64,000 nt of DNA from Solanum dulcamara (Eukaryota > Streptophyta > Magnoliopsida > Solanales > Solanaceae): assembly GCF_947179165.1 (NCBI RefSeq), contig NC_077245.1, positions 45,152,786 to 45,216,785 on the forward strand, given 5' to 3'. This document shows positions 20,417 to 31,764 of the stretch, piece after piece. How positions within the stretch are numbered: the first letter of the stretch is position 1; each line of letters opens with the position of its first letter. A program made the translations under genes and the position numbers. Under the pieces are notes generated by a model. The model was not told where the DNA came from and searched no databases. It saw nothing but the letters and a program-made list of their open reading frames with translations.

Positions 20417-22151
20417 TGTCACGACCCCGACCCGCTGTGACTGGCACCCACAATACTCATTCCAGTAGAAGAACCATTTCTATAGCCCATCTTATCAACT
20501 TAATAAATAAATATTAAAAATATTGTAGAAGCAGAAATATAACCAGAAAATAATATCGAGTTCCCATAAACTCAGCCAATAATTTTAATAACCATAAAAA
20601 TGCGTTAGTCAACACATCCTAGGAACTGAAAGTTGTCCCTACCAAAACTTTAACTAGTATCAATGTAAGAAAAGGAGAAACACTCCCCAAACAGAAGTCA
20701 AAATACTAAAATAGTGTCTAAATATATGAGTCCCGAAAGAAGGACTGAGATTAATGGAAAGGTCCACGGCAGCATGATAGAATAGCTCACCCTCAGAATT
20801 TGAACAAACTTCTAATCTTCCAATCGAGGTCTCTCCACAACTGGTTGAATATGCCCTGTACTCAGTAAAAAGGCAGAGCAAGAGTAGTATCATTACACAA
20901 AAATAATGGTGTAAGGTAGGATCACGCGGTTAGCAAGTAAGAGGATCATAGACAAGTAAATTCTACAATAGGTATATACATATACAGAATAAGTCAACAA
21001 CATCTCAATATCCAACTCAATGTCTTCCGCATGCTATAATTTCACACAAGGGTCCTCTCAAGGGACCTACAAATAATCAACTTAGTGTCGAAACTGACAC
21101 CCGATCCAAGTATGTGTCGGAACGTGACACCCGATTTAAATTATGTGTAGGAATGTGACACCTGATCCTAAAATATCACAATCAAAAGAACATTAAATGT
21201 TTACAACATTTATACCACCAAGAATAGGTTCATCACAATAACAGGCCAACAAGTGATCATTTTACACATAATCTAGCATGTTTCTCTATTCATATACACA
21301 TATGCATATCATGAAGAAATTTAACAAGTATATGAAACACATACAAGAGCCTTCTATTTTCGGGTTCGTTCTTCTCGTTCTTAGTCTAGAAAATATTAAA
21401 TACATATCAAGGATCAATACAATGGTCTAACTATCAAGAAATATTACACATTTTCACTCCCTAGGACAAACCGATGATCCTAACCTTACCCTAGGGCTAT
21501 TTCCCACCATAGATTTTCAGTTCAAACCATCCCCCAATAATTACCACCCATACTTCTTGTTTCTAAGGATCAAAATATGAATCTAGGGAGTGAAAACCTT
21601 ACATTAAGTGTGGAAATTTATGGAAAATCAATGAAAATTGACCTACATCACATCTTGGGATTTTAGAAATTGATTGTTGCAGAAAAAATTATTTTTGGTC
21701 TTTTTCACGACTTAAGTCGCGACTGTCCCGCTCCGGTGGGACAGATCCCACTCAAGAGGCCCTGCTCTGATGGGAATAATATCACTCTGGCAGGATATAC
21801 GGAAAAAGTAAGCTTGGATTTTCTGCTCCAAGCCCTCATTTGTCAACACACCCCTTCCAAAGATGCATTAAAATTATATCATTCACGTCAAATTCGATTT
21901 CGAGAGTTTTACTCGTCTGAATGCGATTCTGCAAAGTTGTAAATGCTCTGTATCGTCTTGGAAATCAGTCTGTCCAATAAAATTATATATTTGACCTTCC
22001 ATCATTCACTTAATTACCCTATACTTCACCTGATTTAGAATTCGTCCAAATCTAGCCTAGGCTCAAATTTTTCGAAGTTACTACCCGAAGTTTTCTGAAC
22101 CGAAATTCTTCTCCATTGGCCTATCCCTAAAGACGGGAATAGGTCAATATA
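20417..22151 (-). repeat. GY2 3' LTR
   Basis: Starts TGTCACGACCCCGACCCGC and ends AGGTCAATATA, where the partner LTR ends AGGTCGTTACA. It aligns with 27234-28965 along its length. It contains three copies of a roughly 31-bp unit, TGTCGGAACGTGACACCCGA-like, at 21085-21175. Confidence 0.85.
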
Positions 22152-22229
22152 ATAGATATCAATTTACCCATCACTCGTCCCCGAGTGACTAACTAAGGAA
22201 AACAGGGCTAAAGTAAAGATAGAGTAATA

Positions 22230-25200
22230 CATGTTTTGTCGAATAGTTGAGGATACTTGTCTCGCATGTCTTTCTCAGTCTCCCAAGTAGATTCCTCTAC
22301 CGAATGATGTTTTCATTGAACTTTAACCATATTGATCTCCTTAGTCCTCAATTTTCAGATGCCACTATCAAGAATTGCAACTGACTCTTTCTCATACTGA
22401 AGTTCTTTGTCTAATAATATTGAGTCCCATTTAATGATGCAGTCCACATCCCCATGGTACTATTTCAACATAGACACATGAAATACTGGTTTTACCCCAA
22501 ACAAGTTAGGTGGTAAGGACAACCTATACGCCACTCTACACAATCAAGAATTTCAAAAGGACCAATATAGCAAAGGATGAACTTGCCCTTCTTGCCCAAC
22601 CTCATAACTCCTTTAATGGGTGATATATTTAGAAGTGCTTGCTCACCAGCCTCGAATGTCATATCCCTCACTTTGCAATCAACATACTCCTTCTGACGAC
22701 TTTGAGCAGCTAGAAGCTTAGTTTGGATGCTTCTTACCCTATCTTGAACATCCCTCACTAAGTCAACCACCAATGGCTCTACTTTCCTAGCTTCAAACCA
22801 CCATATGGGAGACCTGCATCCCCTCCCATATAGGGCTTCGAATGGTGCTATATTTATACTAGCATGGTAGCTATTGTTATAGGAGAACTCACATAAAGAC
22901 AAGAACTTGTCCCAGTGTCCCCCAAAGTCTATCACACATGGCCTCAACAAATATTCCAGCACTTGGATAGTCCTTTCTGACTGCCCGTCTGTCTGTGGAT
23001 GGAAAATTGTGCTGAATGTGAGTTGAGTAACCAACTCTTCATGCAAATTACCCCAAAATTTGGAAGTGAACTACGTACCACGGTCTGAAATGATAGAAAA
23101 GGACACCCCATGCAGCCTTACTATCTTCTTCACATAAATTCTAGCCAACTGTTGTGCATTATAATCCATACTAATCAGAATGAAGTATGCTGACTTTGTT
23201 AACCTGTCAACCACCACCCAAATAGAGTCATGTTTTTCCAAAGTCTTAGAAAGTTCCACCACGAAATTCATGGCTACTCTCTCCCACTTCTATTTAGAAA
23301 TGGGCATCCTTTGCAATAAACCTGCAGATCTTTTGTGCTCACACTTCACTTGTTGGCAATTCTGACACTTGGCTACATATTCAACTATGTCTTTCTTCAT
23401 ACCCGGCCACCAATATAACAATTTCAAGTCTTGATACATCTTAGTCACTACAGGGTGAATAGAGTATCGTGAACCATGAGATTCAAATAGGATCTTTTAA
23501 ATTAGTCCATCTACCCGGGGAACACAAATCCTTCTCATATAATGAAGCACCCCACCTGCATCTAGTGTTGAGTCTAGTGACTTTCCCATCAATACCTTCC
23601 ATCTAATTTCATTTAAGTATACATCCTCAAACTGCTTGATCTTGATCTCTTTTATGAAATTGGGCCTTAGATCAACTCTGGCCATTTTCCCACCTTTCTC
23701 TGAGATGCCTAGCCTCATGAATCTATCTTCCAAGGCCTAAATTTCCCTAGCTAGGGGCAACTTAAGGGCCCCCAAACAATATAAAATGCCCATGCTCACC
23801 AATTTCTGGCTCAATGCATTTGCTACCACATTACCCTTTCCTTGATGATACTAGATAGTGACATCATAGTCCTTAAGCAACTCCATTCACCTTCGCTGTC
23901 TCAAATTCAAGTCTTTCTGGGTGAACACATGATGTAAGCTGCGGTGATCAGTAAAAATCTCACACTTGACACTGTACAAATAATATCTCTAGATTTTTAG
24001 TGCAAACACTACCACTGCCAACTCCAAGTCATGAGTCGGTAGTTTCTCTCATGCACCTTCAATTATGGCAAAGCATATGCTACAACATTCTTATGCTGCA
24101 TCAACAAAGCACCCAAACCAGAATGTGAAGCATCACAATAAACAATGAAATCTTTACCTTCGACCGGCAGGGTCAAAATTGGTTGTGGTTAGGAGAGTTT
24201 TGAGCTTTTGGAAGCTCTCTTAACACTTGTATGTTCACTCGAATGGTACTTTCTTTTTAGTCAACCTGGTCAAGTGAGTAGCAATAGAAGCAAAGTTTTT
24301 TACGAACCGGCGATAGTAACTGGCCAGTCCATAAAACTTCTAACCTCTGTCACAGAACTAGGCCTAGCCCAATTTTTAACTACCTCAAATTTTTGTGGGT
24401 CTACCATTACTTCTTTTTTTCAAACAACATGACCTAAAAAGACAACTGAAGGAAGCCAAAATTCAAACTAAGACAATTCCGCATACAACCTTTGTCTTCC
24501 CAAAACCCCCAACACAATTCAAAGATGATTTGCATATTCCTGTTCACTCTTTGAATACACCAATATATCATCTATAAATACTATCATGAATGAATCTAGG
24601 AACGGTTTGAACACCCCATTCATCAAACTCATGAAAGCTGTAGGTGCATTGGTCAACCCAAAGGACATTACTAAAAATTCATAGTGCCCATACCTGGTCC
24701 TAAAAGCTATTTTGGGCACATCCTCGGGTCTAATTTTCAACCGATGATACCCAGACCTGAGATCAATCTTTGAGAAGACTAAAGCACCTTGTAACTGGTC
24801 AAACAGGTCATCAAACGAGGCAAAGGGTATTTAATTCTAATAGTGACCTTATTCAACTATCGGTAGTCAATGCACATTCCCATACTACCATTTATTTTCT
24901 TGCCAAACAACACCGGAATACCCCAAGAAGAAGCACTAAGACAAATGAATCCCTTATTAAAAAGCTCCTGAATCTGAGCCTTAATCTCTCTCAACTCTGT
25001 CGGAGCCATATGGTAGCGAGAAATGAAAATTTGACAAGTACCGACTCTAAATTAATACAAAAGTCTATGTCTCGGTCAGGAGCCATACCAGGCAAGTCTG
25101 AAGGAAAAACTTTTGGGAATTCACACACTACTAGAATAGACTCAAAAGAAGGAGATTCTACCTCCATATTCCGAATATGGGCCAAATAGGCCAAACAACC

Positions 25201-25870
25201 CACCCCACCATTTTTCTAGCCAAAAGAAAGGATATGACCTTAGTTATCTTAGGCTTGTACACCCATTTCCACTCTAACCTTTCCCTCTCTAGGATCTCTA
25301 AAGCCACAGTCTTTGCATTGCAATTAAGTACAACAAAGTAGGGGGACAACCAATTCATGCCTAAGATCACATCAAAAATTTTCATGTCTAAGATCACTAA
25401 GTCAACCCAAGTATGGTATCTCATAAACACAACAGAATAAGAACGATACACATGAGTGACTATGACTGACTCTCCAACAAGGGTAGAAACATGAACCAGG
25501 GCATCCAATATATCACACAATTCATTAAAACCCAAGGCATATCTTACAGAAACCTAGGAATAAGTGGAACCCAAATCAAATAAAACAGTAGTCATCCGGT
25601 CAAAAATAAAAATAATACTTGTAATAACTGCGTCAGATGCCTCTGCCTCAATTTTGCATAGGAATGCATAAAACTGAGCTCAGTCATCCTGAAGGGCCAC
25701 CTCCCTGCCTAGCTGGACTACTTCCTGACCTGCACTACTACTGCCCCGACTCCCACGGCCTCTCAGATTTCCTCCTCGCCTACTTTGTGGACGTCCTCTT
25801 CCACTATTCCCTCCAGCTGTTGGGACCACTACTTGGGCTTGTAGGGGTGCTAAAACTATCCCATGAGGGT
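22230..25870 (-). pseudogene. GY2 pol, many stops and frameshifts
   Basis: Read on the minus strand, recognisable blocks run from high to low coordinates. The protease-RT linker has [10 protein letters not shown] near 25360. RT has [19 protein letters not shown] and [11 protein letters not shown] near 24570-24690. RNase H remnants lie at 23830-24180. The integrase DD35E core has ISDRGT near 23075 and HPQTDGQSERTIQ near 22990. YNNSYHASI, an integrase tail with GKFILCYIGPFEIL near 22560, and a chromodomain-like VEESTWETEKDM near 22275 follow. Stops and frame changes break it into more than ten pieces, so no enzyme can be made. The layout is that of a chromovirus like GY1. Confidence 0.88.
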
Positions 25871-27005
25871 GAGGGAACTCTCTTTGTATATGGCCCGTCT
25901 CTCCACAGTTAAAACAACCTCGACTAAATGGCGGACGGCTACTTGGAAATGATGCTCCCTGGACCTCATAGGCCTGATGTTGCTACGGAGTACCTAAAAA
26001 GCTACTAGTGGAAGTGGGCAGCAATCACCGGCCTACCTGACCCTCTGGAATAAGACCCCTAGAAGTTACCTATACTCTTAGGTCTTTTTGTCAAAGCCTT
26101 GGCTTGCCCATCTTTCCTCACACCTTCAACTTTCTTAACAAAATCTGTGACCTCGTTAAAGTTCCTGTCAAATGAAGTCATATGAACAGAAAGTACTTGT
26201 AACTCAGGGTAACCCCTTCACGAACAACTTGATCCTCTCCTCCTTAGTAGTGACCAACTAGGTAGCTCACTTGAACAGTGCATGAAATTTGGTCTCATAA
26301 GCAGCAACTGATAACCCTCCCTACTCAAGGGTCATAAACTCATCCTTCTTCTTGTCCCTCAAGGTGTAGGGCACATTCTTCTTTAAAAATAGAGCATGGA
26401 ATTGAGCCCAAGTAAGTGGGGGCAACATAAGCAAAAGACACTCCACATAGGCCCTCCACCACTGTTTGGCCTTTTCCTGCAGTTGGAAGGTCACAAACTC
26501 CACTCCATCCTGATACACTATGCCCAACTTGTGTATCCTCTCATAGCAATCAAGAATAAACTCATAGGCATCCTCATTTTCAGTACCATGGAATATTGGA
26601 GGTTTGATCTTAAGGAATTTGGTAAGCATGTCATGCTCAATACCATCCATCACAGGACCCATTAGTGGCCTGAAGAATGCATCTGTTCCTACCACTTCAT
26701 CTGTTGGCTGAACTACAACAGCAAACGGATGGTCAACAGGAGCTGGTGCTGCGGGCATGGTAGGTATGGCGCCAGTGCTAGTTAGCCTACTTAGGAATGC
26801 CATGATCTACTGGTCTAAGATTGGATTTAGAGGGGGATACCAACAGCCTTAGTTTGGGTACCCTCCTCTTGTTCTACCTTCTCCTTTTCCTCTCCAGCTT
26901 CTACTTCTCCCTCAAACTCATTCTGGGGAACAGAAGAGGACTCACCTTCTAGCATCTCCTCAGTAGGGACCTCAACTCTAGCAGGTGCTGCCCTCCATAA
27001 CGTAT
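25870..27005 (-). pseudogene. GY2 gag
   Basis: On the minus strand an acidic N-terminal region (about 26820-27000) precedes a readable capsid stretch at 26321-26803 with FLKIKPPIFHGTENEDAYEF and EKAKQWWRAYVE, hallmarks of the plant gypsy gag core. A nucleocapsid knuckle, CFNCGETGHIQREF, near 25880-25920 has lost its last Cys to Phe. Several stops separate the blocks. No translation start can be fixed with confidence. Confidence 0.82.
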
Positions 27006-27216
27006 GTTAACCATCTGCGGACAAGAGAGTGAAAGCGATTAGAAACCAATTTGTATCACCAGATACCAATTAGAATTAAGTTATAGCACGAAGGAAGGAA
27101 GACAGTGAAACTTTTCCTAAAATTCTATAGCCTCTCAAAGAAAATTACAGACGTCTTCGTACCATTCCGCAAGACTCTACTAGACTCATTTTGGTACGAC
27201 ATGATCAACGAACCTA

Positions 27217-27230
27217 GGCTCTGATACCAA
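27217..27230 (-). other. GY2 primer binding site
   Basis: Minus strand TTGGTATCAGAGCC, 3 bp from the inner edge of the 5' LTR. It is the initiator tRNA-Met type, as in GY1, and fixes the orientation of the element. Confidence 0.9.
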
Positions 27231-27233
27231 CTT

Positions 27234-28965
27234 TATCACGATCCCGACCCGCTGTGACTGGCACCCACAATACTCATTCCAGTTGAAGAACCATTTCTAC
27301 AGCCCAACTTATCAACTTAATAAATAAATATTAAAACTATTGCAGAAGCACAAATATAACCAGAAAATAATACCGAGTTCCCATAAACTCAGCCAATAAT
27401 TTTAATAACCATAAAAATGCGAAAGTCAATACATTCTAGGAACTGAAAGTCGTCTGTACCAAAACTCTAAACAGTGTCAATGTAAGAAAAGGGGAAACAC
27501 TTCCCAAATAGAAGTCACAATATTAAAATAGTGTCTAAATATCTGAGTCCCGAAAGAAGGGTTGAGATTAATGGAAAAGTCCACGGCAGCATGACAAAAT
27601 AGCTCACCCTTGGACTTTGAACAAACTTCTAATCTTCCAACTGAGGTCTCTCCACAACTGACTGAATATGCTCTGTACTCAATAAAAAGGCAGAGTAAGA
27701 GTAATATCAATACACAAAAATAATGGTGTACTGGTAGGATCATGCAGTTAGCCAGTAAGCGGATCATAGATAAGTAAATTCAACATAATAGGCATATACA
27801 TACACAGAATAATTCAACAACATCTCAATATCACAACTCAATATCTTTCACATGCTATAATTTCACACAAGGGTCCTCTCAAGGGACCTACAAACAATCA
27901 ACTTTGTGTCAGAATATGACACCCGATCCAAGTATATGTCGGAACATGACACCTGATTTAAATTATGTGTCGGAATGTGACATCCGATCCTAAGATATCA
28001 CAATCACAAGAACATTAAATGTTTACAACATTTATACCACCAAGAACAGTTCATCACAATAACAAGCCAACAAGTGATCATTTCACACATAATCTAGCAT
28101 GTTTTCCAATTCATAAACACACATGCATATCATGAAGTAATTTAATAAGTATATGAAACACATACGGGAAACTAGACCATCACCAACCTCAAATTCAAGC
28201 TTTCACAATCTTACAATGCCAGAGTCTTCTATTTCCGGGTTAGTTCATCTCGTTCTTGGTCTAGAAAATATTAAATACATATGAAAGATCAATACAATGT
28301 CCTAACTATTAGGAAATATAACACAATTTTACTCCCTAGACCAAACCGATGATCCTAACCTTACCCTAGGGTTATTTTTCATCATAGATTTTCAATTCAA
28401 ACCCTCCCCTAATGATTATCACCCATACTTCTAGTTTTTAAGAATCAAAGTATGAATCCAGGGAGTAAAAACCTTACATTAAGCGTGAAAATCCATGGAA
28501 AATCAATGAAAATATCCCTAGGTCACCTCTTGAGGCTTTAGAAACTGATTATCATGACTGTCCCACTCTAGCAACCCCGCTCTGACGGGATAATCCCGCT
28601 CTGGCGGCATATGTGGAAACAGTGGGGTCGAAGTTTTTGGTCCATGCCCCCATTTCTCAACATACCCCTTCCAAAGATGCATTAAAATTATACCCTTCAC
28701 GCCAAATTTGATTACGAGAGTTTTACTCGCCCGAATGCCCTTCCGCGAAGCCGTAAATGCTCTATATCGTCTTGGCTATCAGCCTGTCCAACCAAATTAT
28801 ATATTTGACCTCCCATCATTCACATGATCCTCCTTAACTTCACCTAACTTAGAATTCATTCAAGTTTGGCCTATGCTCAAATTTTTTGAACTTACTACCT
28901 GAAGTTTTCTGGTCCAAAATTCTTCTCCATTGGCCTATTCCTAATGACGAGAACAGGTCGTTACA
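27234..28965 (-). repeat. GY2 5' LTR
   Basis: The inner boundary reads TATCACGATCC, where the partner has TGTCACGACCC, so the terminal TG dinucleotide has mutated. The outer end is GGTCGTTACA. It holds the same tandem TGTCGGAACATGACACCTGA-like units at about 27905-27995. Confidence 0.85.
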
Positions 28966-31158
28966 ATTCTCAACACCTTTCACCTGCAAATAATCCCTTT
29001 GAAGTCAGTTTTGGCCACAACAAAGGCAAAAGGGACACAATTTTTTTGCGTTTTGAGATATAAATGAGTCCAAATTCCCGACTCATCAACTGTGCATTTG
29101 GTATGACTCAAATTATTTTTTGTGGTAATATTTTATTAAAAATTAATAATAGTTTTAAAAAATTGGAATGTTATGATGAAATTTTTAAGTGCAATACAAA
29201 TGTCTAAGTATAAGTTTTTTTTTAAAAAAAAATGTGTCTAAGTTGAAGCTAATAATATGAAGTTAAAAGTTACGATGCAAGAAAAAATGACTTTTGCCCA
29301 TAAGTGGGTGAATCAATCTTTTCAAGAGGTCACAATTATTGAAAGCAAAGATATTAATGACGAGATAGTTTATTTTTATTGTATTACTAATAGTTGCTCT
29401 GCTTTCAATCATATTTAGATTTCAATCATCTAAGCTAAACATGATTGATCGGCTCGTACCCTATTTTTCTTTTCAATGCTACACTATCCTAAAGATACTA
29501 ACTTGTCCCTCTTAAACTGAATGATGAAATTCTTTCAACGTGCCCTACTTCTTCGGACCCTTCTTTTCAACCAGGAAAAAGTTATTCTTGAAAAAAAATT
29601 GCGTTCAACTAATTATTAGAACCCTTTTAATAAAACAAGTTTTCTGTTATATATAACCGAACAAAAAATTATTTTCATCCGTAGAAAATATTTTAAAGGG
29701 AAATAGACTTGCGTCATAACCAAATACATACAACTAATTGTGGCGCAAAGCTACAAAATGGGGAGACAGTAGACATTATATTATTGTGGACTAATATGAC
29801 AAAATAACTGAAATAATGTTGCGTGAAGCAGAAATATAAATAAATCCCAACTATTTTAAATAAAGGTCCACGCAAAAGTGATCTTATACTATTTTATCCA
29901 CTCAATCTCAATCAATGTTAATTTGTCTAGGAAGATCTTTCACATACGAATTATTTATTAGGGAAAATGTTATCGATCAAAATAAATAAAATCTAAATAA
30001 AGCCGGAATTAAAATTTTCACTAAGATATTCAAGTTTTTTTAAAAGTAAACATGCCAAGAAGTCAAAGGAATTCAATACCTACCATATATACTTTAAAAA
30101 TAATTTTAACTTTAGTGTGTAATATTTTGATGAAAGAAGTTGAATGAAATTCTTCCTGTACCCAGCAGTTCGAGGAGTTGGCCAGATACGGATCGAAGCC
30201 CTGCCTCAAAAAAATCCGCTTTCATTTTACTGACAAACAATTCCGTCGCGCAAATGGGTTGCCCCTCTGCCCATGAACCTAAAGACGACCGGCAAATGGT
30301 TCCTTGTATGAAACGTAAGTAATATTAGTCAAATCAAGATGTGTGCTTGTGTTTTGTTTGTCGTAAGGTTTTATTAGTTGGACGATAAACACAAACTAAA
30401 GTTACTTTGGAGATATCATTTTCTAACTTTAGGGAAGTTAATAGACAAGTAATCCAATCCCACCAAGAAAGTTGTTCCTTAATTTAAAGAAAGAATTTAA
30501 TAGAAACACAGAAGCGTCAATTTAGGCGTGGAATCAAAGAAAGATTGGCCCCATGACAGGTAGTAAAATGAATATGAACAAAAGAAATTAAGTACTATAT
30601 GTGGATAGCTAGACATAGAAGTACCACTTGTTTTAAAGAAAGTAATAAGTATAGACAACATCTAAAGTGGATAATGATGGAACAAGAAATAACATACATA
30701 GTATATAAAATAAGAAGCATAGGTGCAACAAATATTGAATGCATAAGGCCAATAGGCAAAAGCATGTGAAGCCGTAGGGAACAACACCTGACTTGAGCTG
30801 CATGTGCTGCTTGACATGTCCCTTGACTACCTCTACCAATTTGTCAATACATATGGGGGGAAATTAATACATTTTTGAGCCACCACCAACCCTAGCTAGG
30901 CCTAATTTGCTTATGAGCACCCTTATTGACTATTCTATCCTTATTCAAGCTAAATATTGGACATGGGATCCTATGAAATTTTGGGTCCTTTTTGTGTCCT
31001 TTAAATGGTCTCTTGTTTTATCATGCAATTCTATGTTCAAAGTAAAATACTTTCCTAGCTAGCTCCAACCCCCAACTCTAGGGGATAATATTATTAGTGA
31101 TTTTCTACTTATCCAATTAATTACGACTCAAATTTATTTTCTCCTGCTCAATATAATC
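28966..31158. other. AT-rich spacer; first 145 bp may belong to the 18121 LTR
   Basis: 28966-29110 may be the far end of the LTR interrupted by GY2. Beyond it the DNA is AT-rich with no coherent frame, apart from a G+C-richer block at about 30150-30316 listed separately. The rest looks like ordinary intergenic sequence. Confidence 0.45.
30150..30316. other. G+C-richer exon-like block of unknown origin
   Basis: This roughly 165-bp block stands out from AT-rich surroundings. It begins after CCCAGCAG, which looks like an acceptor, and ends at ACGTAAGT, which looks like a donor. On the plus strand one frame reads FEELARYGSKPCLKKIRFHF before a stop; other frames are also readable. It could be an isolated exon, an organelle-derived insertion or a transposon-captured fragment. 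I recognise no protein. Confidence 0.3.
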
Positions 31159-31250
31159 ATCTCTATAACAAATCAAATAAGATTTTGAATTACAGAGCTT
31201 GTAAATCTCTATAACAAATCAAATAAGATTTTGAATTACAGAGCTTGTAA
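31159..31250. repeat. Perfect 46-bp tandem duplication
   Basis: ATCTCTATAACAAATCAAAT begins at 31159 and again at 31205, and the two 46-bp units are identical as read. It is a recent local duplication in noncoding DNA. Confidence 0.9.
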
Positions 31251-31350
31251 CCTTTTTATATCATATGTATTTTGCAGAGTTTGAGGTCTAGAATAGACTA
31301 TAAAGGAGTGGAAAGGACATTGAGTGATCCAACTTACTGATGTTATACTT

Positions 31351-31603
31351 GACGGAGAAGGGCCTAAAATGCCCTCGAACTATTGAAAATGGTATTAAAA
31401 TGTCTCTCATCCATATATTGGGCCTAAAATGCCCTCAAACTATTGAAAATGGTATAAAAATGTCTCTCATCCATATATTGGGCCTAAATGCCCTCGACAT
31501 CCACTTTTAGGTCCAAAAATGACCTTTTCTTTAACAAAAAAGGGCATGAGGGGCATTTTTATACCATTTCAATAGTTCAGGGCATTTTAGACCCTTTTCC
31601 GTC
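31351..31603. mobile_element. Fold-back MITE with internal 60-bp repeats
   Basis: GACGGAGAAGGGCCTAAAAT at the left pairs with its complement ending TTTTCCGTC at 31603 over about 55 bp. The left half contains units starting at 31360, 31420 and 31480 (GGGCCTAAAATGCCCTC...), a 60-bp period, so the left terminal repeat has been amplified. No coding sequence. The superfamily is not clear because a target duplication could not be fixed. Confidence 0.65.
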
Positions 31604-31764
31604 ATTAAAATTTTGTTAAATAAATTTTGATTTATAATTAATTTTAAATAATTAAATTGTAACTAATAGATCGCCGCAACGTGTTTACAAAAATTATTCA
31701 AATTATTTAATTAAAATTCTGTTAAAGAAAAAATTATTTTTGTACTTAAAGGTGGATGACAAGT
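31604..31764. repeat. Left arm of a fold-back element split by a solo LTR
   Basis: ATTAAAATTTTGTTAAATAA through AAAGGTGGATGACAAGT is complementary to 34073-34260 on the other side of the solo LTR. Before the LTR inserted, the two arms faced each other with almost no loop. Confidence 0.75.

Larger units (their letters stand above)
20417..28965 (-). mobile_element. GY2: reverse-strand Ty3/gypsy element, complete but decayed
   Basis: Two similar LTRs of about 1.73 kb (20417-22151 and 27234-28965) flank a degenerate gag-pol body read on the minus strand. A primer site adjoins the inner edge of the right-hand LTR, which is therefore the 5' LTR. Flanks ATCCT (20412-20416) and ATTCT (28966-28970) match in four of five bases and are the likely target duplication. 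The element sits inside the LTR that starts at 18121, so it is the younger of the two. Coding decay is heavier than in GY1. Confidence 0.88.
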
